Positions 1-12,318 of a DNA stretch of 64,000 nt are shown in pieces. Numbering within the stretch: position 1 is the stretch's first letter; each line of letters starts with the position of its first letter. Position numbers and translations under genes: made by a program. Source of the stretch: Chloranthus sessilifolius (taxonomy: Eukaryota; Streptophyta; Magnoliopsida; Chloranthales; Chloranthaceae); assembly GCA_021018995.1 (NCBI GenBank), contig CM037596.1, positions 103,957,416-104,021,415 of the forward strand, given 5' to 3'. The notes beneath the pieces were generated by a model. It did no database searches. It worked only from the letters and a program-made list of their open reading frames with translations, and was not told where the DNA came from.

Positions 1-855
1 ATCTCGTGAAACTTGTGGTGGTGGTGGTGTTTGGTAAGATTATGACGTTCCTCTTCCTTCAACCCCTCCACCTCTAAATGTAGGAGTGTCATACATTATT
101 ACCGGCTCATCATTCCATGATGCAATACCTCCATAAGAATAAAGATCAACATCATCCGCTCCACCACTAATGCTAGCGTGAGTTTCATCGCCTCCATTAT
201 CACCCCCACCATTACCCCATCGTTGTCATTATCACTATCAGACTGTGCTTCGTCATCAGATCCAACCACTGAATGACGACTCAATCTTCTTTTCCGTCTC
301 GGTGGTTGGAAAGCCTGCTCCTTCGCTACTCTTTCAATATTATCTAGTCATGCGGTGCCCTCAGTATCCAACACTGGCTCTTCTCTCTCTTCGATCCACT
401 TATTAAAAGGGTCATCCTCTGTGAATATATAATCCAATTGGATGGGATTAAATATTCACTATCTGTAAGGTAAAATATGATAGATAAATTAGTATGCCTC
501 ATCAATCAGATCAAATAAAAATTGTATGAACTAAGACTTCATATAATTTCTTACTACGGTTGGTCCTCTGCATATTTCTGACTCTTAATTACATGTTGTA
601 GTGGTGGTAGACTAACTTTTTCAATCATTCCATAGTTAGCATATTCCTTGTCTTCATGTGAATGAGAGAGAATATGCTCCAATTCCGCTCACAGTTGGAC
701 GAGGAACATGTTTGCGATAAAACCCTGATTACAACTCGCTTCAATATCGGGCTATTACCTCTATAATGCATCCACCAATCAACGGATTTATCATACTTGA
801 TTTGGGATTGCACCAACGAGGTCTCAAATGACTCATGTCTCTTGCAGAATATGTC
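1..855 (-). pseudogene. hAT transposase relic, C-terminal part
   Basis: Degenerate 3' end of a plant hAT (Ac-like) transposase read on the minus strand. The hAT dimerisation region is clear around 816-625: the chain contains WWMHYRG, then a stretch with SQTCSSSNCERNWS and FSLIHMKTRN, the usual signature of plant hAT C-termini. A second block (about 440-200) reads DDPFNKWIEEREEPVLD and then an Asp/Ser-rich tail, also typical. Between the blocks lies an intron-like gap. A TGA near 350 interrupts the tail where relatives have Trp, and other stops occur upstream. The element runs off the left edge of the window and its N-terminal half is absent on the right. It is a dead transposon copy, not a host gene. 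Confidence 0.75.
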
Positions 856-985
856 AATCTACAAAGATGGAATACAATAACCCACATATCAATAAAAAGA
901 TCATCGTCTGATTCAACGCCAAAAACCAATAGTAGCTCTTTTGTCTTTAGTGATAGGAAGGAATCTAAATAAGATACCCTTCTCA

Positions 986-987
<2 letters not shown>

Positions 988-1032
<45 letters not shown>
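988..1032. repeat. (TA)n microsatellite
   Basis: An uninterrupted TA run at the left border of the duplicated block that continues to about 2966. The matching position in the other copy (35403-35510) is a compound CT/TA/GT repeat. Confidence 0.95.
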
Positions 1033-1035
<3 letters not shown>

Positions 1036-1476
1036 TGCGTGCAGTGTGTGCATGTATATCTTGAGGCCCCAGGCAATGTGTCCGGATGCAACTCTTAGGA
1101 ATACGCCTAGACAAATTAGGCACCATGTAGAAGAGCAGGTGTCACAACTAGTACTTAAATCAAGATCAATAAGGTTTTATTCAAATTTTTTAGGCATGAT
1201 CTAATACATATCTACCATTAAAAATGGGGTCAAAGGTACTCAAAATCAATGCATCAACTTGATCGGGCACACCTTATTTTTTTACGCAACAACTGGAAGC
1301 CAAAAGTATAAACAAAAAATAATTTCTTTTTAAATCACATGTGTCATGACTAATCAATCCAAAAGAGGTGTTGTTTTGAGTTGATAATATCACATGGCAT
1401 GTGATCTAGCACTCAGGTGAAGTCCTAGAGGGCTGCGTTCCAATGTGTCGGGATTAAAAATAAATGATTTTAAAAA

Positions 1477-1887
1477 GGGAGCCATTACTTGCACATGTTG
1501 TTCAAGTGATTGTACCAAATTGCACTGAATTTAAAAGAAAGACTTGTAAGTTTGACGGCCTCGACTATGTGAAAACACCATCTAAGCCGTTTAATTTGAA
1601 GGTCATGATTTAAAGATATTAATTGCAAAAGATTAGAAGAAACTATAATTTTCATCATTTGATTAAATGGAGTCAAAGGCTATTATATAATTCAATAGTT
1701 GACTACAATAGATCGTATGACAAATATCGTGTTTTGCTCCAATTTTATATACCAAAGATCTATTGATCATGAACTTCAAATTAGACGGCCCATATTGCAT
1801 TTTTACATATCACATGTCCCTAAGATATTATGTCTTTATTTAAATTCGATGCAATCACTTGAAAAATGTGTGCAAGTAATGGCTCCC
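1477..1887. mobile_element. MULE-type fold-back MITE with 9-bp target duplication
   Basis: Terminal inverted repeats begin GGGAGCCATTACTTGCACA, and the two arms pair along nearly their whole length. The element is flanked by TTTTAAAAA at 1468-1476 and 1888-1896, a 9-bp duplication expected for the Mutator superfamily. The duplicated copy of this region near 35908 carries the uninterrupted site, which confirms insertion after or during the duplication. No coding capacity. Confidence 0.85.
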
Positions 1888-1899
1888 TTTTAAAAAAAT

Positions 1900-2290
1900 A
1901 ACTTATAGAGTTCACCCGCTTTTTAAGTGGTTGCACCGAGGTTTAAAAAGACTTTGTATATTAGGAACATGTGAAAAGGCAATCTGGGCCGTCTGATTTA
2001 AAGTTTATGATCTATAGATCCTTAGTGGATAAGATTGCCATGAAATATAATCTTCATCATGTGATTAAATATAGTCAAAGGCTATTATTTGATTCAACAG
2101 TTGACAATAATAGATCATATAATAAATATCGTGTATTGCTCCAATCTTATCCATTAAGGATCTATTGATCATGAACTTTAAATAAGATGGCCTTAGATTG
2201 TATTTTCACATGTCACATGTCCCAAAAATACAAAGTCTTTCTTTAAACTCGGTGCAATCACTTAAAAACTGTGTGCAAGTAATGACTCCC
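1900..2290. mobile_element. Second related fold-back MITE
   Basis: Same family as the element at 1477-1887. The right end TGTGCAAGTAATGACTCCC is intact. The left tip is degenerate, but inner arms around 1930 and 2250 pair well (TTGCACCGAG against CTCGGTGCAA). TAACTT occurs on both sides and could be part of the target duplication. It ends 31 bp before the exon that starts at 2322, so it sits directly against the splice acceptor region. Confidence 0.65.
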
Positions 2291-2321
2291 TAACTTCTAT
2301 TGTCTGCACTTCCCATTGCAG

Positions 2322-2807
2322 GTCTTTCCAAAGGGTTCTGCTTTAGTCCACGACGTCTCCCAAGCCATTCTAAAACTTTCAGAGAACGGAAAACTAAAAT
2401 ATTTAGAAGACCAACTGTTCTCTTCTTTCATCAACTGTGAAAGGTCCAGCACTAACATAGAGAATAGTGGGAGCTTAGGTCTCGATATCTTTTGGGGGCT
2501 CTTTGCCATCACTGGGGGCACTTCCACTATAATCCTCATACTCTTCATTGTTGAGTTGATTCGAAAATTTCGAAAACATTGCGGGGAATCTGACGGTAAT
2601 GCATCTTCAAGCGATGAGAGTATATGGAAACGGACGGTGATACTTGCACGATACTTTGATAAAGGGGAACTACATCTTCCTCAGAGGAACTCGACTTCGT
2701 CCCTAGCGGATAAAGATGATTGGTGTTCATATGTGAGCGAGAACCACACTCCAGAGCACCCACAAAGTTCACCTATTTCCACAGAAGAAGCGAGAGAGAA
2801 TGCTTAA
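2322..2807 (+). pseudogene. GLR: Orphan GLR terminal exon (exon 5 copy)
   Basis: Preceded by a normal acceptor (CATTGCAG ending at 2321) and open to TAA at 2805-2807. The 161 residues cover the end of ligand-binding lobe S2 (VFPKGSALVHDVSQAI), the last membrane helix (FWGLFAITGGTSTIILILFI) and the cytoplasmic tail. It matches exon 5 of the intact gene at 35950-36435 with about two residue changes near the tail end (HPQSSPIST against HPHSSPISI). No exons 1-4 exist upstream: the hAT relic and MITEs lie there instead. It therefore cannot make a receptor alone. It could still be spliced in as an alternative terminal exon only if transcription entered from outside the window, for which nothing is visible. 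Best read as a duplicated gene fragment. Confidence 0.85.
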
Positions 2808-3059
2808 GTATTTGATTAGCTCTACTAATTTGATGGTATTATGTGGTGCGCTTGAAGGCTCCTTAAAATACCACCCTCCAAATTTTATTAGAAAATATAG
2901 CGGCCAATTGTTTCATGCTTATAGAGATTGACACATAGAATTTTGTCCCCTATACCATGCGTTACATGATGGAATGGTTGAAATAATATAATATAATTTC
3001 ACGACCCCGAACTCTTACCTTACTATAGAATTTCGTGTTGTGACCCGTGGAACATATAA

Positions 3060-3062
<3 letters not shown>

Positions 3063-3112
<50 letters not shown>
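3063..3112. repeat. (TA)n microsatellite
   Basis: Pure TA run of about 50 bp shortly after the end of duplicated copy A. Confidence 0.95.
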
Positions 3113-3114
<2 letters not shown>

Positions 3115-3263
3115 AAAATCGGTCACTTTAGGTATTGAGGTGGAATTTTCTATGATGATCATGTGAATCATGTAGGTTTAAAATGATGGCATGCATATAA
3201 AATTAAGGTTTGAGATTTTATATATGGGACACCATTTTGACATCATGTACTGATACATTTTTC

Positions 3264-3266
<3 letters not shown>

Positions 3267-3299
<33 letters not shown>
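3267..3299. repeat. (AAT)n microsatellite
   Basis: About eleven tandem AAT/ATA triplets. Confidence 0.95.
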
Positions 3300-3301
<2 letters not shown>

Positions 3302-4577
3302 TATAATGTTTTCAATCATGTCAAATTAGGTGTCAGGTCAGGTTGGGCATATACACTCGACTCTTCAGGTTAAGGTCGGGATAGGTGTCAGGTCGGGTTG
3401 GGCATATACCTTTGACCCTTCGAGTATTAGGTCGAATCAGGGTGCACCATCAGGCCAGGTCAGGTCAGCATTTGTCATTTACCAATCGGACAGTCAAACC
3501 TTTAACACGACCCATTGAGAACCCTACTTTTAAGTTCTAAATTATATGTTTATTTTTATTTTTTAATATTATTTTAACATAAATATGATTTATATGATGA
3601 TCATGTGAATCATGTGGCTTTAAAATGATGGCATGCATATAAAATTCAGGTTAGAGATTTTATATATGGAACACCATTTTGACACCATGTACTGATACAT
3701 GGTGCAAGTGATTATTATACATTTTCTGTCACATTTTAAAGTTATATTTTTATTTTGACACCATGTGTAATGCACATGCATTTTTATGAGATTTATAGTT
3801 AATGATTATAAGGTTTTAACTATATAACTAATAAACCGATTGAATGTCAAATGACATAAGGTGGTCTGTCAATTGCATGAACTAAATTCTTGTACATGTT
3901 CCAAAAATTAGTAAGCTACATGACTCTTTGCTCTTTTGATGGTATGCACATGAACATATTTTCATGCGCCACATGGTTTCCAATTATTTTTTCGGATGAA
4001 AAATTAAAACGAAAATTGAACCGTTCTATTTACAATGATCGAATTTTTAATGATACTATGACCGATAACCATTAACTATTATGAATCAGAAGATGGAGAT
4101 CATTTGTCGCACAATCTTCCACATAATGTATGAGATCATGGGTATACCGGCAATCAACTTTTGATTTCAGGTGTTGCACGCTTCAAAACGTGATCGAAAA
4201 TCATGTTTGAGCATGATGTCTGTCACATAATTTTTAGTTACTGTTTTGGGATGTGCGTCACGCAGATTAAAAATTGACCGTCTAATGATACACCATTTAC
4301 CTCAGGAACATCATATAGAAGATCGAATTGGAAATCAATTTTGAATGACATCATAGTCGAATACCATTGACTGTTTTGAATTAGACAATAACGGTCGTTT
4401 TCGTCCAAATCGTAAATCTTGAGATCATGAGTGTACTGACAGTTAATTTTTTGTTGCATATGGTACAAATAAAACATCCCAAAAAGTGATCAAAAATCAC
4501 ATTTGAATATGATGCGTGCCCCATAATTTTCGATCATTTTTTTGGGATGTATGCAATAGAAATCATAAATTGACCGT

Positions 4578-5987
4578 TGATCGATTTAGAATGTAACCCT
4601 TGCAAGTGCACAAGATCTATTGCAGTATGGCAAGAACAGGGGTGTCGAACCCACAGGGAAACGTGAATTTTTAATTAATTCTTTTAGAGATTTTAAAAAC
4701 ATCCCTAAGGAAGTACCAAAGGGCAGATTCAATTTTACCAAAAACTTAACGCACTTTTCCTAAATGCAGAAAAATAAATTAATCTAAACAATTAATTACT
4801 GATAAATCTACGAACAATATTAAAATGAGATCAAGGAATATGCTACCCCAGATTCGTACCCCTTTTCTATCATTAAAACCCACAGTTTCATTAAATCATC
4901 ATTCACACCATCATTCATCTAGAAAAATGACTTGAAATAAAATATGATCATCAATCCGGCATACCCTATCTAAAAACAATGACACACTAACATTGCGGTA
5001 TGAGTCATGTAAAAAGCATATAGCGTATCTCATGATATTTAGATCCGACAATACATAATCGCTCTCTGACCTAGATCACTGCAGGTCCGGATCTAGCGAT
5101 TACTGGCCGTTAATCTGGCGCAATCAGCAACGGTCATAACAAAGCATTTAAAATATTTTCAATCACACAAACTTTGAGCAAAACGATTCCATGATAACAA
5201 TAATAGACTGTGGTATTAATCATAAACATAGGTACTTATCTGGGATCGCATCTTCCCGATCTCTTGTGGCTCATCTTTGGTGTTTGATCTCCTTTTTCTT
5301 TCAAAGTCATTCCTCTTTTATTTCTTCCAAAATATATTTGCAATTGTTTTTCCTAAATACAATCTATGAATTTCTCGAGAAAATAATGCAAATCCTAGTA
5401 CAATCTACTGAATAAACCCTAGAAGAAGGAGAGAAGAAGACTTGAAAAGATGAAGAAAATATTCCCCCAAAGTGAAGAGCCCTCAAAACTAAAAATAAAG
5501 AATGAATAATATTCTAATTGCAAAAATAATAATCCCCTGGGAAACTCGTGGCTTCCCTTTTTATAATAGCCTAACCCTAATACCTCTCTCGATTGACATC
5601 TAAGAGTAATTTTCGTGAATTCCCGCCTAGCTTTGCATCAGATACTGCCTCGGTATTTTGCTCATAATTTTCTGTACCGAACTCGGATTGAGGTGATTCT
5701 TGAAGCGTTGGAAAGCTGACGACGAGCTCTACAACTTTTATGTTTTAGCAATTTCCTGAATCTGACGTCTTGAAGGTCCAAATTGAGCTGCAAGTCGCAC
5801 TAAGTTCTCAATGACCCAAAATAGCAGTGTTTTGACATTATTTTCGGGATTCTTGGGCTGTTTTAGAAACTTGGACTGTATTTACCTGAAACACTTCAAA
5901 TCTAGCAAATCTCATCAGATAGCCTTCATCGGACGGCTAAATATAGGTATTTAGGGGTGAAATATCATCATATTTCACTACTCATCA
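4578..5987. mobile_element. Solo LTR, 1410 bp, 5-bp target duplication
   Basis: Begins TGATCGATTTAG and ends CTACTCATCA, giving the short inverted ends TGAT/ATCA expected of an LTR. It is flanked by ACCGT at 4573-4577 and 5988-5992, an exact 5-bp target duplication. It interrupts the dispersed fold-back word GACCGTCTGATGG, which reads through when the insert is removed. It contains a TGTCGAACCCACAGGG stretch and a CGGATTGAGGTGATTCTTGAAGCGTTGG-like word (5684-5711) related to one in the chromovirus LTRs below. No internal domain remains. The lineage (perhaps Tat/Ogre-like) is only a guess. Confidence 0.8.
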
Positions 5988-5992
5988 ACCGT

Positions 5993-8590
5993 CTGATGGT
6001 ACACCATTGATCTCAAGATCCATTATGTGAAAATTTGAAAAGAAAATCGATCTTTATCATCTGGTTCACATCAGTTAATGATTTTTCGAATGTAATGCAC
6101 TTAGATATTTGATTGGTATAATTAGAGTTATCCTTTAGAGGAAAGACTTGCTATTTGGAGGACTTATGTCAAGTGGAATCTTCATCTTAGCCATCGGATT
6201 TGAAGGTCATGTTCTAAATATGTTTAATGCAAAAGATTGGTATAAAATAAAATATCTATTATATAATTCAAAGCAGTCAAATATAGCTGAGATGATGACC
6301 ATTTATTGTGTTAAGTCATATGATAGAGATCAAAGATCTTTAAAATATCACATTTAAATCAATGCCCAAAAACCATTGATTGTTTATGAGCATACCATCA
6401 AATCAGCCGATAGGGTCCTTTCAAATAAATTTCGAAAAAAATTCAAAAAAGTTTGGGAAAAATACCAAGGAGTACAAATCTTATTTATTATTTTAATAAT
6501 TTATTATTCTTGAAAATCTTATTTATTATTTAAAAATGGCTGAAATTAAAATAGTTTCATTAATTTCGCCCAAATTAATGAAATTTCAATGATTTCAAGG
6601 AAATCACCGAAATTTTATAACCCCTCTTTCGGAGAATTTCAAAGAAATTTGTCATTATGCGTTTGATGATGGTGCCACCAATTAAGGTCTCTGTCGCCTG
6701 ATTTGAAACAATAAATGGGAGTTGAATGCCCGACCCAACCCCATTGATGTAATCAAGCCAATCCAACCCGACTCCGACATGGTAGAATACCCTTATTTTT
6801 TATGAGTAGCTTTAGTAACACCCACAAAATCTTTATGGGCACCTATGCAAAAGACCATTGATTGCTTAAACGGTCAATTCACGTGGCACATATGCCAAAA
6901 AATGGCCATAAAATCTTGACTCAGGTTAACTCAATCCGACCCAACTCAACCCAGTGCCTCTTGGTTGATTCAAGCCGATCCAAAATGGTGTTTAAATAAT
7001 CGTACACTGTTAATGGTTTAAGACGTGGGCACTCTATTAAACCGGGGCACTCTAAAACTTTAAAGTAATAGATTATAATTATTATTATTTTTATAGGAAT
7101 AGATTTTTTATTGATGTTTCAAAAAGCCACTTAAAATATATTGATGTTTCATTTATTCTTGCATATCTACGAGTGGTGCTAATAAAAACATTCGAATTTT
7201 TTTTTTTACCATCCTCACATTACTTTATAATTCATTCATAAAAGGTATGTTTTAAAGTACTTTTGTTTCATAAAATAAATTGTAAGCAATATTTATTTAT
7301 TTATTAATAAATTGAGAATAATCTTATAAGTATCATTTGCAACTTATTCAATACATTTAGAATAATCTTATTTGATAACGAGTTATATATTTTGGGCATC
7401 TAAAATATTTTTTTTATATTATAATTTATATGTCAAAATAGAGGGTAAAAGAAGCACGATATCATGGACAAGGTATTATTTTCACATAATTGATCTTGAG
7501 ATCATGGTTCACCCATCAAACGATTATATATTAATTCCACATAGTACACGTTTCCAAAACTAACTAACAAAACTATTAATAGTCCACCAAATCACCAACT
7601 AAGTCTATATGCACTCATTTGATATATACCTTATTTTTATTATGTAAGTATTAACTTTCTTATAAGAATTGTCATTTTCATCAAAAAGTCACTTATAGTA
7701 TATTGATGTTTCTTTCATTCGTCCAGGTTTACTTGTGCTCCTCCCACAAACATCTGAAAAATATTTAATCATTCTCTCACTAATATTATCTTTCATTCAT
7801 AAAATGTACATATTGTTTTATGAATAAAGAATTATTTTAATTGGTCATACATTATATATGTTGGACATTTGAAATGACTTTTATTTAGCAATATTATCAG
7901 AATGCTATAGATAATAACTTATTTTTCAAGTTATATAATCTCAATTTTTTTATTTTTTACTTAATAAAAATCATTCTTAATAACTAATTTTGTTTATGCT
8001 CATAATTTCAGCTTGACATCTTTCCAATATTTTAAAGTATTATTGCACTGGCACTAGCTAAAGGTTTAACACCACTCTGTTTTGGAAGATGCAACTGTAG
8101 GTTAAGACCACTCTTATTTGGAGGTTGCAACTGTAGATTATAGTCTTTCAAGTCAAAGTGCAACATATAATTTACTCAAATCATCTTACACAGTCGTACA
8201 TATGCCAAAGCATTAAATATGAGACCACGGATGATGAAGACAATAAAATCCTCAAAAAGGTTAAAGTCGAGAAGGAATAAATACACATTTCGATTTAATT
8301 GAATTATCAAGATTATACTTATTTGTTATTTTTTTCTTCATCTTCTATAGTTGATAATGTAAGTTATATTTTTGTTAAAAAAAATTTATTAAATTTTTTA
8401 TAATTTTAAATTATACATTGTGAAGACATATGAAACATAGTAATAATTCATTTTATTTTATGTTCAATAAATCATAAAACATAGTAATAAACACTTGAAA
8501 TACTATATTTTTTTTATGTTCAAATCTCCCAATAGATGTCTAAAAATCAAGTTCAATTATTTAAAAGTCCTAATATGCATTTGCACGTGC
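5993..8590. other. Intergenic sequence of old MITE arms and AT-rich DNA
   Basis: No open frame with recognisable protein. 5993-6110 completes the fold-back element split by the solo LTR. 7120-7300 and 7680-7870 are diverged direct repeats (shared words TATTGATGTTTC and TTCATTCATAAAA). The rest is low-complexity A/T sequence. Confidence 0.55.
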
Positions 8591-8599
8591 CTTTTTACT

Positions 8600-9520
8600 A
8601 GTATATATAAAAAGCAACCTCCCCATTTAAATTAGCAACTTTTTCTCTCACCGAGCCAAGCCTATATAAAGCAGCCTCCCCATTTAAATTAACAACTTTC
8701 TCTCCTTTCTCTCTTACTAAGCCATGCCTCTATTAATTTAACTTTTCCTTTGCACCTACCCAGCCGCCCACCTCCTTCTCTCTCTAACTATTTACTCCTC
8801 TCTAACTATCCCATGCAGCCCTAGCCACCATTAAAACCAGCCACTCATCCTCTGTCGTCTCCTTCTATTGAAATCCCAAATAATATCTGTCTCTCTCTCT
8901 CTCTCACTCTTTCTCTCTCTCTATATATATATATTCCCAGCCAGCCAGCCCCTTCATACGTTCCAAGCAGTCACCCACCATTCTTCTTAAACCACCGAAT
9001 CAACCACCAATTCCCTTGGATCTTCTCCTCCATGAAACTCCATCACCGAACATCATTACCACTTCGATCTCTCACCATTAATATACAATCCTTGGACTGT
9101 TGCTCCACTTTGTTTCTTGTATAACACCGAACCATAAAAACTCCTCATTTCTGCTCAACCATGAAGTACAGCCTTAATGCACCTCTCTAGTTAAATCCCT
9201 TCTTATTCAATACATAAAGAAGAAGATGGCGCACCACTACCACCGCGACACCAATTACGAACACTTCTCTCGCGATGTTTAAACAAATTTCAACAACTAA
9301 GTGTTGTGCCATACACGGAGGCGTTTTGATTCGGTTGAAGAATCTGAGTCGCCGCGACGCGTCGAAAATTCGAACTATGTCACTCTGTATCTGAGCCGAA
9401 ACAATGCGTCATATTTGATTTGCATCAACGTGAACCCATAGATCCGAATCAATCAAATCTTTGCGGACACGCTTCAACAAGTGGGTGCCTTTCTATCTAT
9501 CCAAATCTACGCTTTTACAT
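8600..9520 (+). other. Promoter and 5' leader-like fragment, unrecognised
   Basis: Two tandem copies of a unit with CCTCCCCATTTAAATTA (8616-8635 and 8682-8700). A TATA-like CTATATAAAG lies just before the second copy, followed by a long CT-rich leader (8885-8935) and short open frames starting at 9032, 9161 and 9226. The last begins MAHHYHRD and breaks after 18 codons. A coding-like stretch with frames broken by stops continues to a GT near 9480. This could be the captured or decayed 5' end of a plant gene or a retroelement leader. I do not recognise the protein. Confidence 0.3.
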
Positions 9521-10940
9521 TATATGATGAATATATAATGAATTTAGGAAAACTAAAATTTCTTAGGTTTTGTGTGGATTCACAAAACGGTTATGGTCAA
9601 AGGGTTGACCCTATGGTTGAACCCATCGGTCCAGAACTATAGTGCACTATTCCCTTCCATGACATCTAAGTTTGCCGGCAAAATAGATCCCACATCAAGA
9701 ATGGATTGTTGCCCTGTTTTATTTTGTTGTGCACTCGATGTGGAGGTCTAAGTTTGACCGTTTCAATTTTGATGATTTGATCAGTTTTTTTTACCTCAGT
9801 CAAACTTTAGACTCCCCATAAATTTTGATGTTTTTTTACATCTAATGGCTCACATTAATATGATTGTATTTATTCTCATGAACTTTAGTATTAAAAAAAA
9901 AACTTGTGGATGTATTGATTTTATACTTAGAATATTTTCTGCACTTGTTTTGAAAATATGCACTTACATTGGCCAAAGGATTCAGTTTGACCCATTAAAT
10001 TAAGCGAACCACAGACGTATGATTCGAGGCCTATAAATCTAAATAAAGATTATCTAGCCATCTGTTAAATCGATGGTTAGATTTTAATTATAATAAATAA
10101 ACCTCGATCTTTACACTACAGCATAACCACAGAAAAAAAATTCCTGCACTTTATGCTTATGACACCTTAGTCTAGGGTTTGAATTGACCTTTTTAGATCT
10201 CAGGTTTTTGGTTGAATCAGGTCAATGGTCAAAACCCACTTTTTCTATGACACCACACAGTTATCAAACTCGATGTCTCATATCCGATTTATTCAATCCT
10301 TAAAATGGACCTTAAATATCATATAAGCCTTTGTGAAATTTTGAATCATTCAAGACACCTCGATAATCGTGTTTAACATGATCTTTACCCAAATTGATGA
10401 CTTTCTAGATAACGGTCGAAACTTCGAGAGACCTAAATATCTTATACCCTGAATATATCTATAAGTTTAGATCGATCTAAATTGGATTATATCTACCATG
10501 AAAATCGTGTAACAAGAATCCGACGGTCGAAACTTGTTTGAGTCATACGGGAGTCAATTCTTAGCCAAATTTCACAAATGACCAGTCCATTTTCATCAGA
10601 TCGACAAGATCTATCTGATGAGATCAATACAAAACTTTGAGTTACGTATTTTAGAACTCAGGTACCTTCATCGTAGGTCACCTTCTTCTCTCTCTTAAAG
10701 ATGAGCGAGGCACCCTTAGTTACTTTTAGACCACTCTTTAACCTTACAAGATCTTAGAGTTTATTGCAATATTTGAGAGTTAAAATCTAACTCACCCTTT
10801 CATTAATACCAATTTGATACCAGTATTTCAAATATCTCCTTATGATTGAATTGTGTGTTTGAATCATAGTTTGAAATATTACAAGTGATATTAGTCTCCT
10901 GTGGTTAGATGTTTTCTTATTATATGCTTTATTTATATTG
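9521..10940. other. Non-coding region, nothing recognised
   Basis: No convincing gene. Codon usage and frames look random. Some words (CGGTCGAAACTTCGAGAG near 10420, ATCCGACGGTCGAAAC near 10520) resemble decayed gypsy LTR sequence, but no boundaries could be found. Confidence 0.4.
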
Positions 10941-12309
10941 TGTGACATCCATCATTTAGATGGTACGTTAGGGCATATATATATATATATATATAGGTTA
11001 AAAAGAAATAAGATATGATACATGACTTTAAGCATTCGTCATGGTGGGGTTTCTTTTACGATCACGTGGAACTTGAAATATAGGCATCCATGTACGGATG
11101 CAACTCCTTATGGTAGTATGGGATGCCACACGAAGTACATCCAGGTTACAACGGAACCCGTCCTGTGAAAAGCGTGGTTTGTGAAGCCTATCGCACTGTG
11201 GTTCATTTTAATTAAGTTTAAGAAAAGATAGAATATGAATATATTAAACTACGAGATGTTAAGAAAGTGGGGACTTAAGCCCACACAAATTAGAAAGCGG
11301 GGAGGGGACCTAAGCCCAAAATCGAATAATGTTATGATATATTAAGATACGTTGTGACAGTCAGCAAAATATGAATTAAGTTTCTACGCGTGTCATATCT
11401 TGCGTACCACCGCAAGATTCAACGTCTACAGCCAAGACGGGTCTGAAGGACACTATGATAGGTTTGTCTCGAATTAAGGGGACATTATGGTTACTACGCG
11501 TGCAACCTCATTGGGCTGGATGATGGTTTATGTTATGATATGGAGGTTAGGTGGTTATCTACACGTGAACCTCGCGTGATAGGCTCGAGCAGCGATTCTG
11601 GCACAGATTGTTTAAATAAAATAAGTAAGATACGAAGTACGTTGTGTAGGCGTATGGAGTAATAATAAGACTTTCAATATGCCACGTAAGTTAAGTTGAC
11701 AAGACAAGTAAGAAAAGTATAAGTATTAGAAACATAAAAATCTGTTAAGTTCTTTCAGCTTATTTGAGATGAAAAGTTTATGAGATTTTTCTGTATGTTA
11801 GTTATATGTATAATTATAAGAGTTTCACTTTCACTCACAAGGTTGCACTCACGATCACCTGGGTAGATTGTGGTGGATCGATTGTGCAACCCATTGAGTT
11901 TAGGTGACTGAGTAAACTCACCCCACCAAAAACTAACAACAGCAGTTGAAGATATGGACTATATTGTCTGATGGACTTGATGTATTGGAAGATGATACGG
12001 ATTATAAGGGTGACGACTTGAATGATCAGCTAGACGACGTCAGGTATATATTAATTGTTTAGAAAGATCTTCCAGTAGTTGACCGAACCTCTATTTTCGG
12101 TCAGTTTGTTTATTGGACTCAAAATTCAATGTAAGCTTATTGAAATGAATTTATAATGTAGAAGAATTTCTTGTTCACGATTTTTGGAAGCCTAGTTTTA
12201 TGTAATATCTAGTAAGATATGTATGTCCACTTATCGCCTTAACAAGCGTGCGGTGTCATAACACGAAATTTTAGGCCCTTGAGAACGGCTAGGATTTTGG
12301 GTCGTGACA
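10941..12309 (+). mobile_element. LTR-like block, probable old gypsy solo LTR
   Basis: Starts TGTGACATCC and ends GGGTCGTGACA, the usual end style of chromovirus LTRs. It includes a (TA)n run at 10977-10996. A stretch at 11080-11200 (GCATCCATGTACGGATGCAA, GTATGGGATGCCACACG) is also present at 20085-20175 inside the neighbouring chromovirus, between its coding region and 3' LTR. No matching target duplication is visible, so the exact ends are uncertain. The intact chromovirus starts only 10 bp further on. Confidence 0.45.
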
Positions 12310-12318
12310 ACTACTTAG

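Larger units (their letters stand above)
1048..2966 (+). repeat. Segmental duplication, copy A (GLR intron 4 tail, exon 5, 3' flank)
   Basis: Collinear with 35511-36588. Both copies begin with a unit containing TATATCTTGAGGC, pass through the GLR exon 5 acceptor and exon, and end at a shared CTATACCATG. Copy A carries two extra fold-back elements (1477-1887 and about 1900-2290) that are absent from copy B. Similarity is uneven: the part before the exon shows many C-to-T and G-to-A differences, while the exon and about 150 bp of 3' flank are almost identical. Homology stops in copy B because a copia LTR begins there at 36589. Confidence 0.85.
2967..4572. other. Non-coding, AT-rich, with an internal direct repeat
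   Basis: No credible gene. A block of about 115 bp at 3150-3262 (contains GATGATCATGTGAATCATGT) recurs at 3592-3704 with few changes. Between the two copies lies a GC-richer patch of GGTCAGGTTGGG-like words (3330-3500), resembling the interior of small hAT-type MITEs seen elsewhere here. From about 4090 the sequence is arms of the dispersed fold-back family (GATGGAGATC, GACCGTCTGATGG words). Confidence 0.6.

Noticed and set aside
2545..2772. Minus-strand frame over the orphan GLR exon
   Set aside because: An exact counterpart exists at 36173-36403 only because the exon is duplicated; it is a shadow.
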